Assembly (NCBI GenBank): GCA_964621905.1
Contig: CAZUNG010000012.1
Span: 1 to 64,000, forward strand
Source: Ruminococcus_G sp964621905
GTDB lineage: Bacteria > Bacillota > Clostridia > Lachnospirales > Lachnospiraceae
Length of the DNA: 64,000 nt
Direction: 5' to 3'
How positions within the stretch are numbered: the first letter of the stretch is position 1; each line of letters starts with the position of its first letter. The position numbers and the translations under genes were made by a program. The notes beneath the pieces are model-generated. The model worked only from the letters and a program-made list of their open reading frames with translations, did no database searches and was not told the DNA's origin. Shown in pieces: positions 51,681-60,627 of this stretch.

Positions 51681-51727
51681 ACAGCCCCATGTTTCTGTAG
51701 GGTTATCCATCAGAAACATGGGGCTGT
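51681..51727. terminator. Bidirectional terminator after typA
   Basis: 17-bp perfect arms ACAGCCCCATGTTTCTG and its complement around a 13-nt loop, between the typA stop and the convergent deacetylase gene. Confidence 0.9.
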
Positions 51728-51732
51728 TCTAT

Positions 51733-53031
51733 TTATGCTGCCGGTTCACTTTCATCTGTAACATCCTGATCTTCATCGGATCCCGCTCCGCCTGCGGTCG
51801 AGTCTTTTCCAGGGTAAAAGTCATAATAGGTAACGCCGTCTTCCATATTAACACCCTTTGCCGCAGCCAGCTCACTGACGGTCACCAGCTGATATCCTTC
51901 TTCCACCAGTTTCGGAATAATGGTTTTACAGGATTCTACCGTTGTTGGCCAGATATCATGCATCAGCACAATCTCGCCGTCTGACACGTGATCCAGCACC
52001 GCTGAGATATTGGAATCCACATTTTTTGTCTTCCAGTCGAGCGTATCAAGGCTCCAGTAAATACACGGCTTACCGATGGCTCCGGTAATCGTCTCATCCT
52101 GCGAGCCGAACGGAGTTCTTGCCAGGGTTGCCACATCGCCCCCTGCATACTGTGCGATCCCCTGGTCTGTACGGTCAAACTGATCTTTGATGCCGGCCTC
52201 GTCAAGACTCTTAAGATTTGGATGGTCATACGAATGATTGCCAAGCTCGCAGCCAAGTTCCTTCATCCTCGGTATCGTCTCCGCTCCATATTCTGCAATG
52301 CATTCTCCCAGCATAAAGAACGTTGCCCTTGCACCGTTCGCCTCCAAAATGTCAAGCAGTTCACTTGTATACTTTCCTGGACCATCATCAAACGTCAGCG
52401 CGATCATCTTGGACTCTTTATCCGGCTCATATATTCCGTTTTCATTGAAATAGCATCCTTTATCGCCGATCACCGTCCACCCGGTCTGCATATATCCATC
52501 AGCATTGAAATAATATTTCTGGCCATCAATTTCCTGCCAGCCATTTTTATAATATGTACGGTCTTCGTTCGCATACCACCAGCCGCTGTCATCTACCTGC
52601 CAGCCAGGCACTGCGTAATTCGTCACGGTCTCTGAAGCCATCTCCGTTTTTACGGCCTGTGTGTCTGCACCTTCAGCCGTGTCACCTGACGTCTCTCCTC
52701 CTGTCTGACCGGTACTTTCCTGATCACCTTCTGAATCACCATCTTCACCCGTAGTGCTGTCATCGCCCGTCTTGTCGGTTTCCGTCCCTTCATCGGTTCC
52801 CGCCTCAACTTCCATAACCGCCTTATCCGTCTTTCCGGATGATTCCGGACTGTTTACCATCGGCTTGACGACTGCCCACACTGCACTGATACACAGAAGG
52901 ACTACCGCCACACAGACTGCAACTGCAACACAGCGCCTGATAAGCATTTTCTGACGCCGTCTGCGCCGCAGCTGTCTTTGTTTCTCGCGCTTCATGCGCT
53001 CTATTCGCTCTCTTCTTTGTCTCTCATCCAT
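51733..53031 (-). CDS. Polysaccharide deacetylase with cell-wall binding repeats
   Basis: 432 residues. Basic cytoplasmic start, membrane anchor (about 29-52), a Ser/Thr/Glu/Gly-rich spacer, cell-wall binding repeats (DSGWWYANEDRTYYKNGWQE, GQKYYFNADGYMQTGW) and a NodB domain (about 210-400): TFDDGPG (first metal motif), GNHSYDHPNL, ARTPFGSQ and EIVLMHDIW. It probably removes acetyl from peptidoglycan or a wall polysaccharide at the cell surface. Confidence 0.88.
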   Translation of the reverse strand: MDERQRRERIERMKREKQRQLRRRRRQKMLIRRCVAVAVCVAVVLLCISAVWAVVKPMVNSPESSGKTDKAVMEVEAGTDEGTETDKTGDDSTTGEDGDSEGDQESTGQTGGETSGDTAEGADTQAVKTEMASETVTNYAVPGWQVDDSGWWYANEDRTYYKNGWQEIDGQKYYFNADGYMQTGWTVIGDKGCYFNENGIYEPDKESKMIALTFDDGPGKYTSELLDILEANGARATFFMLGECIAEYGAETIPRMKELGCELGNHSYDHPNLKSLDEAGIKDQFDRTDQGIAQYAGGDVATLARTPFGSQDETITGAIGKPCIYWSLDTLDWKTKNVDSNISAVLDHVSDGEIVLMHDIWPTTVESCKTIIPKLVEEGYQLVTVSELAAAKGVNMEDGVTYYDFYPGKDSTAGGAGSDEDQDVTDESEPAA

Positions 53032-53212
53032 TGTAATAATATCTTCCCGCCTATTAATCTATACTTCCCATTTCTCTGACCCTCAGCCCTGTTACGATAA
53101 GGTTTGTTATGTCTACCCGTTATGATTATTATCATACCCCTCATTGGCCTAAGATACAATTACATTTTTATTAAATTTCCATGATTCGACAAACAGTCCC
53201 ATACACCGGGTC

Positions 53213-54715
53213 CTATAATTTACGAATTTTCTTTTCTGTCCCTGATTCCCTGTGCGGCCGGAACAAAAGAATCCATGCAATCAGCGGAACGATAACGGTC
53301 AGTACAGAGAATCCTTTGCCGAGAATCCAATCCGGCAGCCCGAAGGAGGAGAATTTTTCCTGAACTGTCGGTATCAGAAGCAGAATGATATCCAATGCAA
53401 ATGTCAGAATGCACAGTGTTTTAACCACCGGCCGGCCTTTTGCATTTGCTGCACACAACAATGCCAGAATCAGCTGCAGCGCACCCATCCAGTACGGATA
53501 TAATTCCACCATTGAAAAGCTTTTATTAAAGCCTGTAATCCCCAGAACAGCAATCACAATACCTGACGCCGCCATAAGGGTCGTGCAGATCCTGAGTTTA
53601 TGATATGCTATCCGGTCACTGGATTTGCTCCATACCCAGTAGATGATACCTGCCAGAATGGGAGCTGTCATGGAAATCAGACCCGGAACATAGAACGAGG
53701 TAAGAGGTATCTGGTACTTGTCCAGCAGACTTCTTAATATCAGTGAGTACAGGATGACAAACAGCGAGTCGAGTGTCGTTAAAATCCACAAAAATTTCAG
53801 AATGACCCGTTTCACCGCCGGCTGCAGCCCCGGATTATCCGGATCCACGCTGGAGCAAAGTGCACAGAGTACAATCTGTATTCCGCAGAATATGTATCCC
53901 TTGATTCCCGTCATGCCGGACAGCACGCCCGCTCTCACCAGTACAAAAAATATCGCTGCCGCAAGAGCTGAAAGTGTAACCCAAAGTTTCAGAAGACCAG
54001 TGTTCGGCAATGTGAGATTCAAGCCCCCTCCTGATGAGGAGCGTCCCGCTTTTTTCCTGCCTTCCTTTTCTCTGGCTCTGCCGGCTTTTTCCTGCACTGC
54101 AGTCTCTTTCTGCTGTTTCTCCGGTTCTTTTACCGGCTGCTTTACAGCTTTTTTCTCCTGTCTTACAGGCTTTTCCTCTTTCCGTTCACGTTCTGTACTT
54201 TCGGGAGTCTCTGTTTTCGGTATCGTGACCGCAGCCGCTGCGCTTTCCAGCGCCAGCTTTAACTCACCGGCTGTCAGAAACCGGGCCTCCGGACGGATAT
54301 GGCACGTTTTGCGCAGAACATCTGCAATCTCTCCTCCACCCGCAAGCGGATCCGGAAACGGATCTCCCGCCATACAGCGCTGCATGGCATTCTGCTTGTC
54401 CTGAGCCGTCGCTTTCTTAGGATACTCCGGCATAAAAGGCATCCTTCCTTTATTCAGAAGACGGTACATCAGAAGTCCCAGCGCATAAAGATCTGCCGTC
54501 TGTTCCGAGTGCCCATTCTCTCCCGGCTGCGCCAGTTTGAATTTTCCGGATTCCGTCACCAGAATATTCGTCGTCTTGATATCACAGTGAACTTCCTGTG
54601 TCTGTCTGTATTGTTCCAGTTCTTCACAGAGATCTATTCCCATTTTCATGACTGTCTGGGCATCCATAGGGTGAGTCTTTCGGTATTCATCCAGATTCGG
54701 TAATGCATTTTCCAT
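53213..54715 (-). CDS. Membrane pseudokinase lacking the N-lobe
   Basis: 500 residues. Residues 1-170 match only the C-lobe of Hanks-type Ser/Thr kinases: EVHCDIKTTNILV (HxDxKxxN, Asp45), then KLAQPG where DFG is expected, and SEQTADLYALGLLMYRLLN. The glycine loop, the beta-3 Lys and the DFG Asp are absent, so catalysis is unlikely. A charged linker (Glu/Lys/Pro, about 180-235) leads to about eight hydrophobic segments. ATG at 54715 with GGAGG 9 bp upstream. It may scaffold or sense; no family name known. Confidence 0.75.
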   Translation of the reverse strand: MENALPNLDEYRKTHPMDAQTVMKMGIDLCEELEQYRQTQEVHCDIKTTNILVTESGKFKLAQPGENGHSEQTADLYALGLLMYRLLNKGRMPFMPEYPKKATAQDKQNAMQRCMAGDPFPDPLAGGGEIADVLRKTCHIRPEARFLTAGELKLALESAAAAVTIPKTETPESTERERKEEKPVRQEKKAVKQPVKEPEKQQKETAVQEKAGRAREKEGRKKAGRSSSGGGLNLTLPNTGLLKLWVTLSALAAAIFFVLVRAGVLSGMTGIKGYIFCGIQIVLCALCSSVDPDNPGLQPAVKRVILKFLWILTTLDSLFVILYSLILRSLLDKYQIPLTSFYVPGLISMTAPILAGIIYWVWSKSSDRIAYHKLRICTTLMAASGIVIAVLGITGFNKSFSMVELYPYWMGALQLILALLCAANAKGRPVVKTLCILTFALDIILLLIPTVQEKFSSFGLPDWILGKGFSVLTVIVPLIAWILLFRPHRESGTEKKIRKL

Positions 54716-55015
54716 GATCTGTATCCTCCTTTGCTTTACAATTCCAATCTTTCTTATGGCGCCCTGGTTACTAAATTCCTGCTTCGCCCTGCGGCTCGCG
54801 CTCATTAAGTATCCAGGTATATATTCTCACTAGGCTCGCAAGTACCTCGCCAAGTGTTCATATTATACCATACTTTTGCCATATTTCCTATTTTTCGTGT
54901 TCATGATGCCGTAGGAAATATCATCCAGCTCAAAAAACAAGGTATAAAAAGTCCGATTTCCAGAGGCCTTATGGTCTTTGAGAATCGGACTTTTTCAATG
55001 CAATCACAGCGCTGT
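54716..55015. other. Intergenic region with pseudokinase promoter
   Basis: 300 bp without a gene. An extended -10 (TGGTATAAT on the minus strand, near 54862-54870) lies about 150 bp before the pseudokinase start, and the terminator of the upstream gene is at 54946-54995. The leader contains a GC-rich region but no recognised riboswitch. Confidence 0.45.
54946..54995 (-). terminator. Terminator of the C_GCAxxG_C_C gene
   Basis: Arms AAAAAGTCCGAT and ATCGGACTTTTT around 21-26 nt, 20 bp after the stop at 55016; T-run on the minus strand. Confidence 0.8.
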
Positions 55016-55423
55016 TCACTCAAATAATATCTGCTCCGCCAGTGACGCTGCATCCTTGATACAGTCGGGGCAGCTGCAGAGAGCCTTTCCTGTGGAGACA
55101 CCTTTCAGTTCTTTGCACAGAACAGAGCCATTTTTCACCTTAAACTTTTCCATCACCGCTTTGGACAGTTTGTAGGAATCTGCTTTACTGTCCGGAGCCG
55201 TCAGATTAGCCGTACTGCTCTTCAGTCCCGCAAGAACACAGGCAGCCGAAACGGCACCGCAGGTCCCCTCCATATTTCCCATGCCTGCGCCAAGTGCCTC
55301 CGTCACCTTAAACATTGTCTCTTCATCCAGACCGACAAGATCACAATAGGTACAGGCAACCGCCTGTGCACAATTATACCCTTTACGGTGCTTTGTTATC
55401 GTCTCTTCCACACGCGTTTTCAT
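55016..55423 (-). CDS. C_GCAxxG_C_C family protein
   Basis: 135 residues with KGYNCAQAVACTYCDLVG, EGTCGAVSAAC and CSCPDCIKDAA; spaced cysteines and GxCGA define the C_GCAxxG_C_C (split-Soret-like) family. It probably binds a redox cofactor or metal; no reaction is fixed. GGGAGG precedes the ATG by 8 bp. It overlaps the end of the BTAD regulator gene by 41 bp. Confidence 0.85.
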   Translation of the reverse strand: MKTRVEETITKHRKGYNCAQAVACTYCDLVGLDEETMFKVTEALGAGMGNMEGTCGAVSAACVLAGLKSSTANLTAPDSKADSYKLSKAVMEKFKVKNGSVLCKELKGVSTGKALCSCPDCIKDAASLAEQILFE

Positions 55424-56675
55424 TTTTATTTCCTCCCGTATTTAAATTCTCAAGCACTTTTCCTCCCCGGCTTTCCATCTCATCCAGAGATGCCATATAG
55501 TAATTGACCTTATTTCTTCCGGCCCCTGCCTTTTTGTAAGCGTCATTCAGACGGTTGACAATATCCACACAGTTTTCCTTACCCGCAGCCGGAAGCAGAA
55601 TCAGAAACTGGTTGGCGCTGTAGCGGGTAAAGAGATCTCCCTTCCTAAGCGAACAGCACACGGCTTCCATAAACAGCGAAGACATCTCTTCCAGCGTATC
55701 TTCTTTTTCCAGCGGCCATCCCTGATAATCTGTGAGGGTACACAAAATCAAATATCCTTCAATGCCAAACCGTTCATAACCACGTGCCAGAAACCGGTAA
55801 TTATCAATAAACCCCGGGAACGTACAGTAATAAGGACCCCTTATGCGATTCGTCTCCTGCACCACCTGCCGGACATCCTCCATCGCGCCCTGCGCGAACT
55901 GGACCTGACTGCTCATTGTGTGGAATCGTTCCAGCATCTGTTCCGAAGGCGGCTTTTTCAGATCCGTAAAATACATTCGGGTCACACTCTGATACACTTT
56001 CATCGCCTCTTTATAGCGATTAGCCGCCAGCAGACTGTCGATCACCCAGAGCTGCCACTCCTCATAGGGATACATCTCCGCTGCACGTCTGGACAACAAC
56101 AGCATCTGTTCAAAGTCCTGGCACATTTTAAAATACTGAAGGCTCTCCCGCAGGCACGCAAAATACAGATCACGATAGCGTTTCGCTTCACTCTGCACCC
56201 ATTTCGGCGAATGTTCTCCCGCATTCAGAAATTCACCCTGGTACATCTCACATGCCTTCAGATACAACCTGGCCCTGTCGTCTTCATCCCGTTCTTCCCG
56301 GGCGCGTTCTGTCAGAATCTCAAATTCCCGCACGTCCACAACTGCCGGAACCTCCATATTCCATATACACATACCACGCCGCACTTCAATATACTGATTC
56401 TGCGGAAGTCCTGCTTTCACCAGCTGTTTCCGCAGCCGGAAAATCGTGTTGTTCAGCGTAAGATTGGTATTCTCAATCTGTTCGTCTCCATACAGTGTTT
56501 CAATAATCTCCGTTTTGGCGATCTGCCTCCTCGGATGGATCATCAAAAGCTGAAGAAGCTGAATAAACTTAGAATTCCCGCTTCGCGCAAACGAGATTTT
56601 CCGCGTTCCATACCTCATGGAAAATCCGCCCAGCATATTCATATAAAAAATATCCTGTTCCCGTCGTTCCTCCAT
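55383..56675 (-). CDS. BTAD-type transcriptional regulator
   Basis: 430 residues. A winged-helix DNA-binding domain (about 12-95; MLGGFSMRYGTRKISF, LNNTIFRLRKQLVKAG), a bacterial transcriptional activation domain with tetratricopeptide-like helices (about 100-260), and a C-terminal region resembling a degenerate GGDEF domain (residues about 290-400; RYSANQFLILLPAAGKENCV). SARP-like activators have the first two. ATG at 56675 preceded by AAAGGAC. Targets unknown; the divergent gene is a transglutaminase lipoprotein. Confidence 0.8.
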   Translation of the reverse strand: MEERREQDIFYMNMLGGFSMRYGTRKISFARSGNSKFIQLLQLLMIHPRRQIAKTEIIETLYGDEQIENTNLTLNNTIFRLRKQLVKAGLPQNQYIEVRRGMCIWNMEVPAVVDVREFEILTERAREERDEDDRARLYLKACEMYQGEFLNAGEHSPKWVQSEAKRYRDLYFACLRESLQYFKMCQDFEQMLLLSRRAAEMYPYEEWQLWVIDSLLAANRYKEAMKVYQSVTRMYFTDLKKPPSEQMLERFHTMSSQVQFAQGAMEDVRQVVQETNRIRGPYYCTFPGFIDNYRFLARGYERFGIEGYLILCTLTDYQGWPLEKEDTLEEMSSLFMEAVCCSLRKGDLFTRYSANQFLILLPAAGKENCVDIVNRLNDAYKKAGAGRNKVNYYMASLDEMESRGGKVLENLNTGGNKNENACGRDDNKAP

Positions 56676-56719
56676 ACTGTTGTCCTTTCCTGTTGTCCAT
56701 CCCATAGCTTCATGTTTTC

Positions 56720-56748
56720 ATTTTATCAGATACTTCACCATACAACAA
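56720..56748 (-). promoter_or_regulatory. Promoter of the BTAD regulator gene
   Basis: TTGTTG (56743-56748) and TAAAAT (56720-56725), spacer 17 bp, minus strand, 45 bp before the ATG. Confidence 0.55.
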
Positions 56749-56824
56749 CCTTTAACGTATTTTTTATTATCCGGTGCTGTGTTATAATAGGAATATCTTG
56801 TAACATCAAACAGGAGGGTTTCCA

Positions 56825-57769
56825 TTGAGTCTTATGAATAAATTCCGGCTCTTCCTGTTTCTGCTTTTCGTTTCCCTGATTGCCGGGTGTGGCCAGACTT
56901 CCTCCGCCTCCCCGGAGACTGAAACCAAACAGAGTACCAAGACAGGAACCCGTGACAATACACCGCATATTCAGCTTCCGTCTGCTGACGGAACGACAGT
57001 CTATGGAGATGACAGCATTTCCATAGATGCTTCCCATCTGGAGGACGGATATATCATGATATCCTGTTCCGAAGGAGAATCCCGAATCAAAGCACAGATT
57101 ACCGGACCTGACGCCATCACCTATACCTATGATATGGAACCCGGCACGGGATATGATACCTTTCCCTTAAGTGCAGGAAACGGCGCCTACCGTGTACAAG
57201 TATTTGAAAATATAGTCGGCGATAAATATGCGGTCCTGTTTTCACAGGACCTGGATGTAACCTTAAAAAGTGAATTTACTCCATTTTTATACCCCAACCA
57301 GTTCGTCAATTATAATACGGATACAAAAGCCGTTAAAGAAGGGGCCACACTTGTAAAATCAGCCAATACCGACCTCGACGCAGTCACCAGCATCTATCAT
57401 TTTGCAGTGGACAATATTACTTACGATAATAAAAAAGCAAAAAGCGTAACCTCCGGTTACCTGCCGGACATTGATGAGACGCTTGAGACAAAGACTGGCA
57501 TCTGTTTTGATTATGCAGCCCTCATGACCTGTATGCTGCGCACCCAGGGGATTCCCACAAAACTTCAGATTGGCTATGCAGGTGATATCTACCATGCCTG
57601 GATCAGCTGCTATCTCGAAGAGACAGGATGGGTTGACGAGATCATCCGTTTTGACGGGGAAAAGTGGACGATGATGGACCCCACATTTGCCGTTGACGCA
57701 AAAAAAGATAAAAAAACAAAGAAGTTTATAGAAAATGAAAAAAATTATACGGTAAAATATTCCCGGTGA
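56825..57769 (+). CDS. Transglutaminase-like lipoprotein
   Basis: 314 residues. Lipoprotein signal with lipobox LIAGC, a Ser/Thr-rich stretch, a beta-domain (about 50-155), and a transglutaminase core (about 175-300) with Cys in GICFDYAALMTCML, His in YHAWISCYL and Asp in MMDPTFAVD. It likely acts outside the membrane as a protease or cross-linker. Start TTG at 56825 with AGGAGGG 6 bp upstream; ATG 9 bp later is less well placed. It just precedes the pilus-like operon. Confidence 0.8.
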   Translation: MSLMNKFRLFLFLLFVSLIAGCGQTSSASPETETKQSTKTGTRDNTPHIQLPSADGTTVYGDDSISIDASHLEDGYIMISCSEGESRIKAQITGPDAITYTYDMEPGTGYDTFPLSAGNGAYRVQVFENIVGDKYAVLFSQDLDVTLKSEFTPFLYPNQFVNYNTDTKAVKEGATLVKSANTDLDAVTSIYHFAVDNITYDNKKAKSVTSGYLPDIDETLETKTGICFDYAALMTCMLRTQGIPTKLQIGYAGDIYHAWISCYLEETGWVDEIIRFDGEKWTMMDPTFAVDAKKDKKTKKFIENEKNYTVKYSR

Positions 57770-57798
57770 CCAGGGATATTTATCCGGAAAGGAGCATC

Positions 57799-58833
57799 AT
57801 GTCCGAAACAAGCAAATTTAAAAAACTGAATACTTCCGAGCTTATCACCTTTTTCCGGCAGATGTCATATACACTCCATGCCGGCATTTCACCGGCAGAG
57901 GGTCTTGCCATCATGGCGGAAGATACTGCCTCAGAACAGTCCGAACAGATTTTCGCACTGTTTCAGAAGAACCTGGATGAATCTGGATCTTTCTGCCAGG
58001 CCCTGAAAAACAGTCATCTTTTCCCTGCATATGCCATCCAGATGCTTCAGATCGGAGAGTATGCGGGCTGTCTGGAGGAAACCACCGCTTCTCTCGCTGA
58101 CTACTATGAACGGGAAGATGCAACCCGCCAGGCCCTGAAAAACGCTGTCACGTACCCCTGCGTAATGATCGTCATCATGCTCGCTGTCAGCGGTATTCTG
58201 GTCGCAAAAGTCCTTCCCGTATTTCAGGAGGTCTACCATCAGCTTGGAAGCGAACTGACCGGCATTCCTCTGCGCCTGCTGGGGCTTGGCAATGCAGTCA
58301 GCAGGTTTGGGTTCCCGCTGATACTGCTGCTGATCATTCTTTGCAGTGTTTATGCTGTTTTGATATCCCGGGGACATGCTTCTCTTCCATTTTCCAAAAA
58401 ACTTTACCGGGATATTCACACAGCACGCTTTGCTCACAGTTTTTCTCTGCTTCTTCGGAGCGGGATGGGCACTGACGAATGTCTGGAAATGATCTGCGGA
58501 CTTACGGACCATGAACCGCTTCAGAAAAAGATGCAGCAATGCAGGCAGCTCTCCTCAGACGGCACAGAGTTCACCAGTGCACTTAAGGACTCACACATTT
58601 TTTCTTCGATGGAATCCCATATGATTTCCGTCGGATTTCGTTCCGGTGTCCCTGATACGGTAATGAAACAGCTGGCAGACACCTATCAGCAGCGCGCGGA
58701 TGAGCGTCTCGGACGAATGATCGCCATTCTTGAGCCCGCTCTGGTCGGTATCCTGTCCATAATCGTCGGCTTCATCCTGCTGTCTGTTATGCTTCCGCTG
58801 ATTGGTGTCCTCTCGGGCATCAGCACTTACTGA
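57799..58833 (+). CDS. GspF/PilC-type platform protein
   Basis: 344 residues, two T2SSF domains (about 10-130 and 205-330): ITFFRQMSYTLHAGISPAEGL, LPVFQEVYHQLG, ILRRSG-type segments and three membrane helices (about 122-145, 175-195 and at the C-terminus). It is the inner-membrane platform of pilus or pseudopilus assembly. Start ATG at 57799 with AAAGGAG; the frame is open 33 bp earlier without site. First gene of the GspF-pilin-PilT operon. Confidence 0.92.
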   Translation: MSETSKFKKLNTSELITFFRQMSYTLHAGISPAEGLAIMAEDTASEQSEQIFALFQKNLDESGSFCQALKNSHLFPAYAIQMLQIGEYAGCLEETTASLADYYEREDATRQALKNAVTYPCVMIVIMLAVSGILVAKVLPVFQEVYHQLGSELTGIPLRLLGLGNAVSRFGFPLILLLIILCSVYAVLISRGHASLPFSKKLYRDIHTARFAHSFSLLLRSGMGTDECLEMICGLTDHEPLQKKMQQCRQLSSDGTEFTSALKDSHIFSSMESHMISVGFRSGVPDTVMKQLADTYQQRADERLGRMIAILEPALVGILSIIVGFILLSVMLPLIGVLSGISTY

Positions 58834-58852
58834 TTGAGAGGTGTATCCCGTT

Positions 58853-59185
58853 ATGAACCGTTTTTTATCACGCCAGCCGGCTCACAGCAACATTCTCAGA
58901 GCACTGTTGTCGCTCACTGTTACCGTGGCTGTCCTGATGCTGTTCTACTTTGGTGTTAATTCTGCAATGGACGGCACCATAGGCGAACAGCGGCGGACTC
59001 TGGAGGATGCCGTCTACCGGAATATTATTCAGTGTTATATCACAGAAGGGACTTACCCGGAAGATCTCGATTATCTGGAAGCTCATTATCCTCTGATGTA
59101 TGACCGTGACAGATTTTTTATCGATTACCGGCCCGTCGGAGAAAATATCATGCCTGAAGTCACTATTATCACTCGTACGTCTTAG
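58853..59185 (+). CDS. Small membrane protein of the pilus-like operon (110 aa)
   Basis: 110 residues: N-terminal cytoplasmic start, membrane helix (about 18-38; LRALLSLTVTVAVLMLFYFGV), extracellular helix and C-terminal part DRFFIDYRPVGENIMPEVTII. No prepilin leader is evident. GAGAGG lies before the ATG at 58853; GTG at 58841 is possible. Its position between GspF and DUF4860 suggests an assembly partner. Confidence 0.7.
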   Translation: MNRFLSRQPAHSNILRALLSLTVTVAVLMLFYFGVNSAMDGTIGEQRRTLEDAVYRNIIQCYITEGTYPEDLDYLEAHYPLMYDRDRFFIDYRPVGENIMPEVTIITRTS

Positions 59186-59196
59186 GAGGCATTTCC

Positions 59197-59679
59197 ATGG
59201 AACATGAAAAAAAATTATATCATACGATTGATTTCTTTTTTATCCTGTCTCTGCTCGGTATCTTTGTCGTAACCGCTACCCTGGTTATCGTCATCGGCGC
59301 AAACATTTATCAATCCGCTGTCTCATCGTCGAAATCAGACGCAAATGTGAGGACAGCCCTTTCCTACGTGACGGAAAAGATTCATCAAAATGACCGAAGT
59401 CAGGGCATTTCCGTTCGCTCAGATAATGATATGGACCTGCTGCTTCTGCACGATACCTATCAGGAAACGGACTACACCACATACATTTATGCTTATAAAG
59501 GCACCCTGCGGGAGCTGACCATCCGTGCTTCGGACACTCCCGACTACGATTCAGGACAGGTTATCACAGAAATCTCAGATTTCTCAATTCTCCAGGAAAG
59601 GCATGGGCGATTTGAGCTCACCGCTTTTGGAGACGAAGGAAAGGAGTTATCAGCTTATGTCTTTTCCAAAAGCGAATAA
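59197..59679 (+). CDS. DUF4860 protein
   Basis: 160 residues with a membrane helix (about 13-37; FFFILSLLGIFVVTATLVIVIG) and an extracellular domain with Asp-rich strands; it matches the DUF4860 pattern seen next to GspF-like genes in Lachnospiraceae. Function unknown. RBS AGGAGG. It overlaps the next pilin gene by 23 bp. Confidence 0.75.
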   Translation: MEHEKKLYHTIDFFFILSLLGIFVVTATLVIVIGANIYQSAVSSSKSDANVRTALSYVTEKIHQNDRSQGISVRSDNDMDLLLLHDTYQETDYTTYIYAYKGTLRELTIRASDTPDYDSGQVITEISDFSILQERHGRFELTAFGDEGKELSAYVFSKSE

Positions 59680-60115
59680 ATCCAGCATTTTTCTTCTGGA
59701 GCTGCTTTTATCCATACTTTTGTTTGCAGTCGCAAGCACTGTGTGCATTCAGATATTTGCAACATCACACTCTCTTTCTGACGAAGCCAAACGGCTTGAC
59801 CATTCTGTCAGCCTGGCTGAGAGTATTGCATCCTGTATTCAGTCCGGTATCACGACACCGGAAGACCTTCAGAAACTTTATCCGCAGGGTACATGCGGCG
59901 AGAACAGTCTGACGCTCTATCTGGATCGTACCGGAACTGTTCTGCCGGACGAATCGGAATCATACTGTCTTTTTACTGTTACATTTGGGAATCATAATCC
60001 GGTCACTGCGGACATTAACATGACACAGATTGCAGACGGCCGAGAACTCTTTGCGCTCAGGGCATCTGTTTACGAACCCTGCCGGCTTGCAGAGGATACG
60101 GAGGTGGCTCCATGA
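59657..60115 (+). CDS. Prepilin-like protein
   Basis: 152 residues: MSFPKANKSSIFLLELLLSI, hydrophobic to about residue 35, then an extracellular domain with two Cys. FLLELLL resembles the type IV prepilin FTLIELLV with Glu5, but Ser replaces Gly before the cleavage site. RBS AAGGAG at 59641. It overlaps the next gene by 4 bp. Confidence 0.75.
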   Translation: MSFPKANKSSIFLLELLLSILLFAVASTVCIQIFATSHSLSDEAKRLDHSVSLAESIASCIQSGITTPEDLQKLYPQGTCGENSLTLYLDRTGTVLPDESESYCLFTVTFGNHNPVTADINMTQIADGRELFALRASVYEPCRLAEDTEVAP

Positions 60116-60615
60116 AAAAAAATCTTCCTTCCGTATTAAATGTGGGACTTCCCTCCATACTGACTATTTTTTTGATCCTTGCACTTGTCACTTTTGCCAC
60201 GCTTTCTCTCGTCACTTCACGTTCCGAAAACCAGCGGGCACAGCAGAGTGCACAGCGCTCAAAATCATATGGGGATGCATCCGTTGAGGCAGAACGTATC
60301 CTGGCAGAGATTGACCAGATTCTCTGCGACAGCTATCACCGTCTTGCCGTCCCGGATGAAGAATCCTATCTGCAGCATGCCCGTCCGGCACTGGACGCCG
60401 TTTCAGAGGAGCTTTCAGCGGAATACACCGAAGAAGGACTGTTGGTTGCCTATCATGTACCAATCAGCGATACCCAGCAGCTGCAGGTCGAACTGCTTGC
60501 ACAATTCCCCTCTGAAAAAGGCGACTCCTTCTTCCGGATTTTAAAGTGGGCCACATCCTCTGCAGACCCGTGGAATGCCGACGAAACCTTGCCAGTATAT
60601 GGAAATGATGAATGA
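60112..60615 (+). CDS. Pilin-like membrane protein (167 aa)
   Basis: 167 residues: membrane helix (about 12-36) preceded by KKNLPSVLNVGLPS, then a helical extracellular domain with Glu/Gln-rich stretches. No Glu5-type leader. It lies between the prepilin-like gene and PilT. Assembly or minor pilin role inferred. Confidence 0.7.
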   Translation: MKKNLPSVLNVGLPSILTIFLILALVTFATLSLVTSRSENQRAQQSAQRSKSYGDASVEAERILAEIDQILCDSYHRLAVPDEESYLQHARPALDAVSEELSAEYTEEGLLVAYHVPISDTQQLQVELLAQFPSEKGDSFFRILKWATSSADPWNADETLPVYGNDE

Positions 60616-60627
60616 GGAGAATCGATT

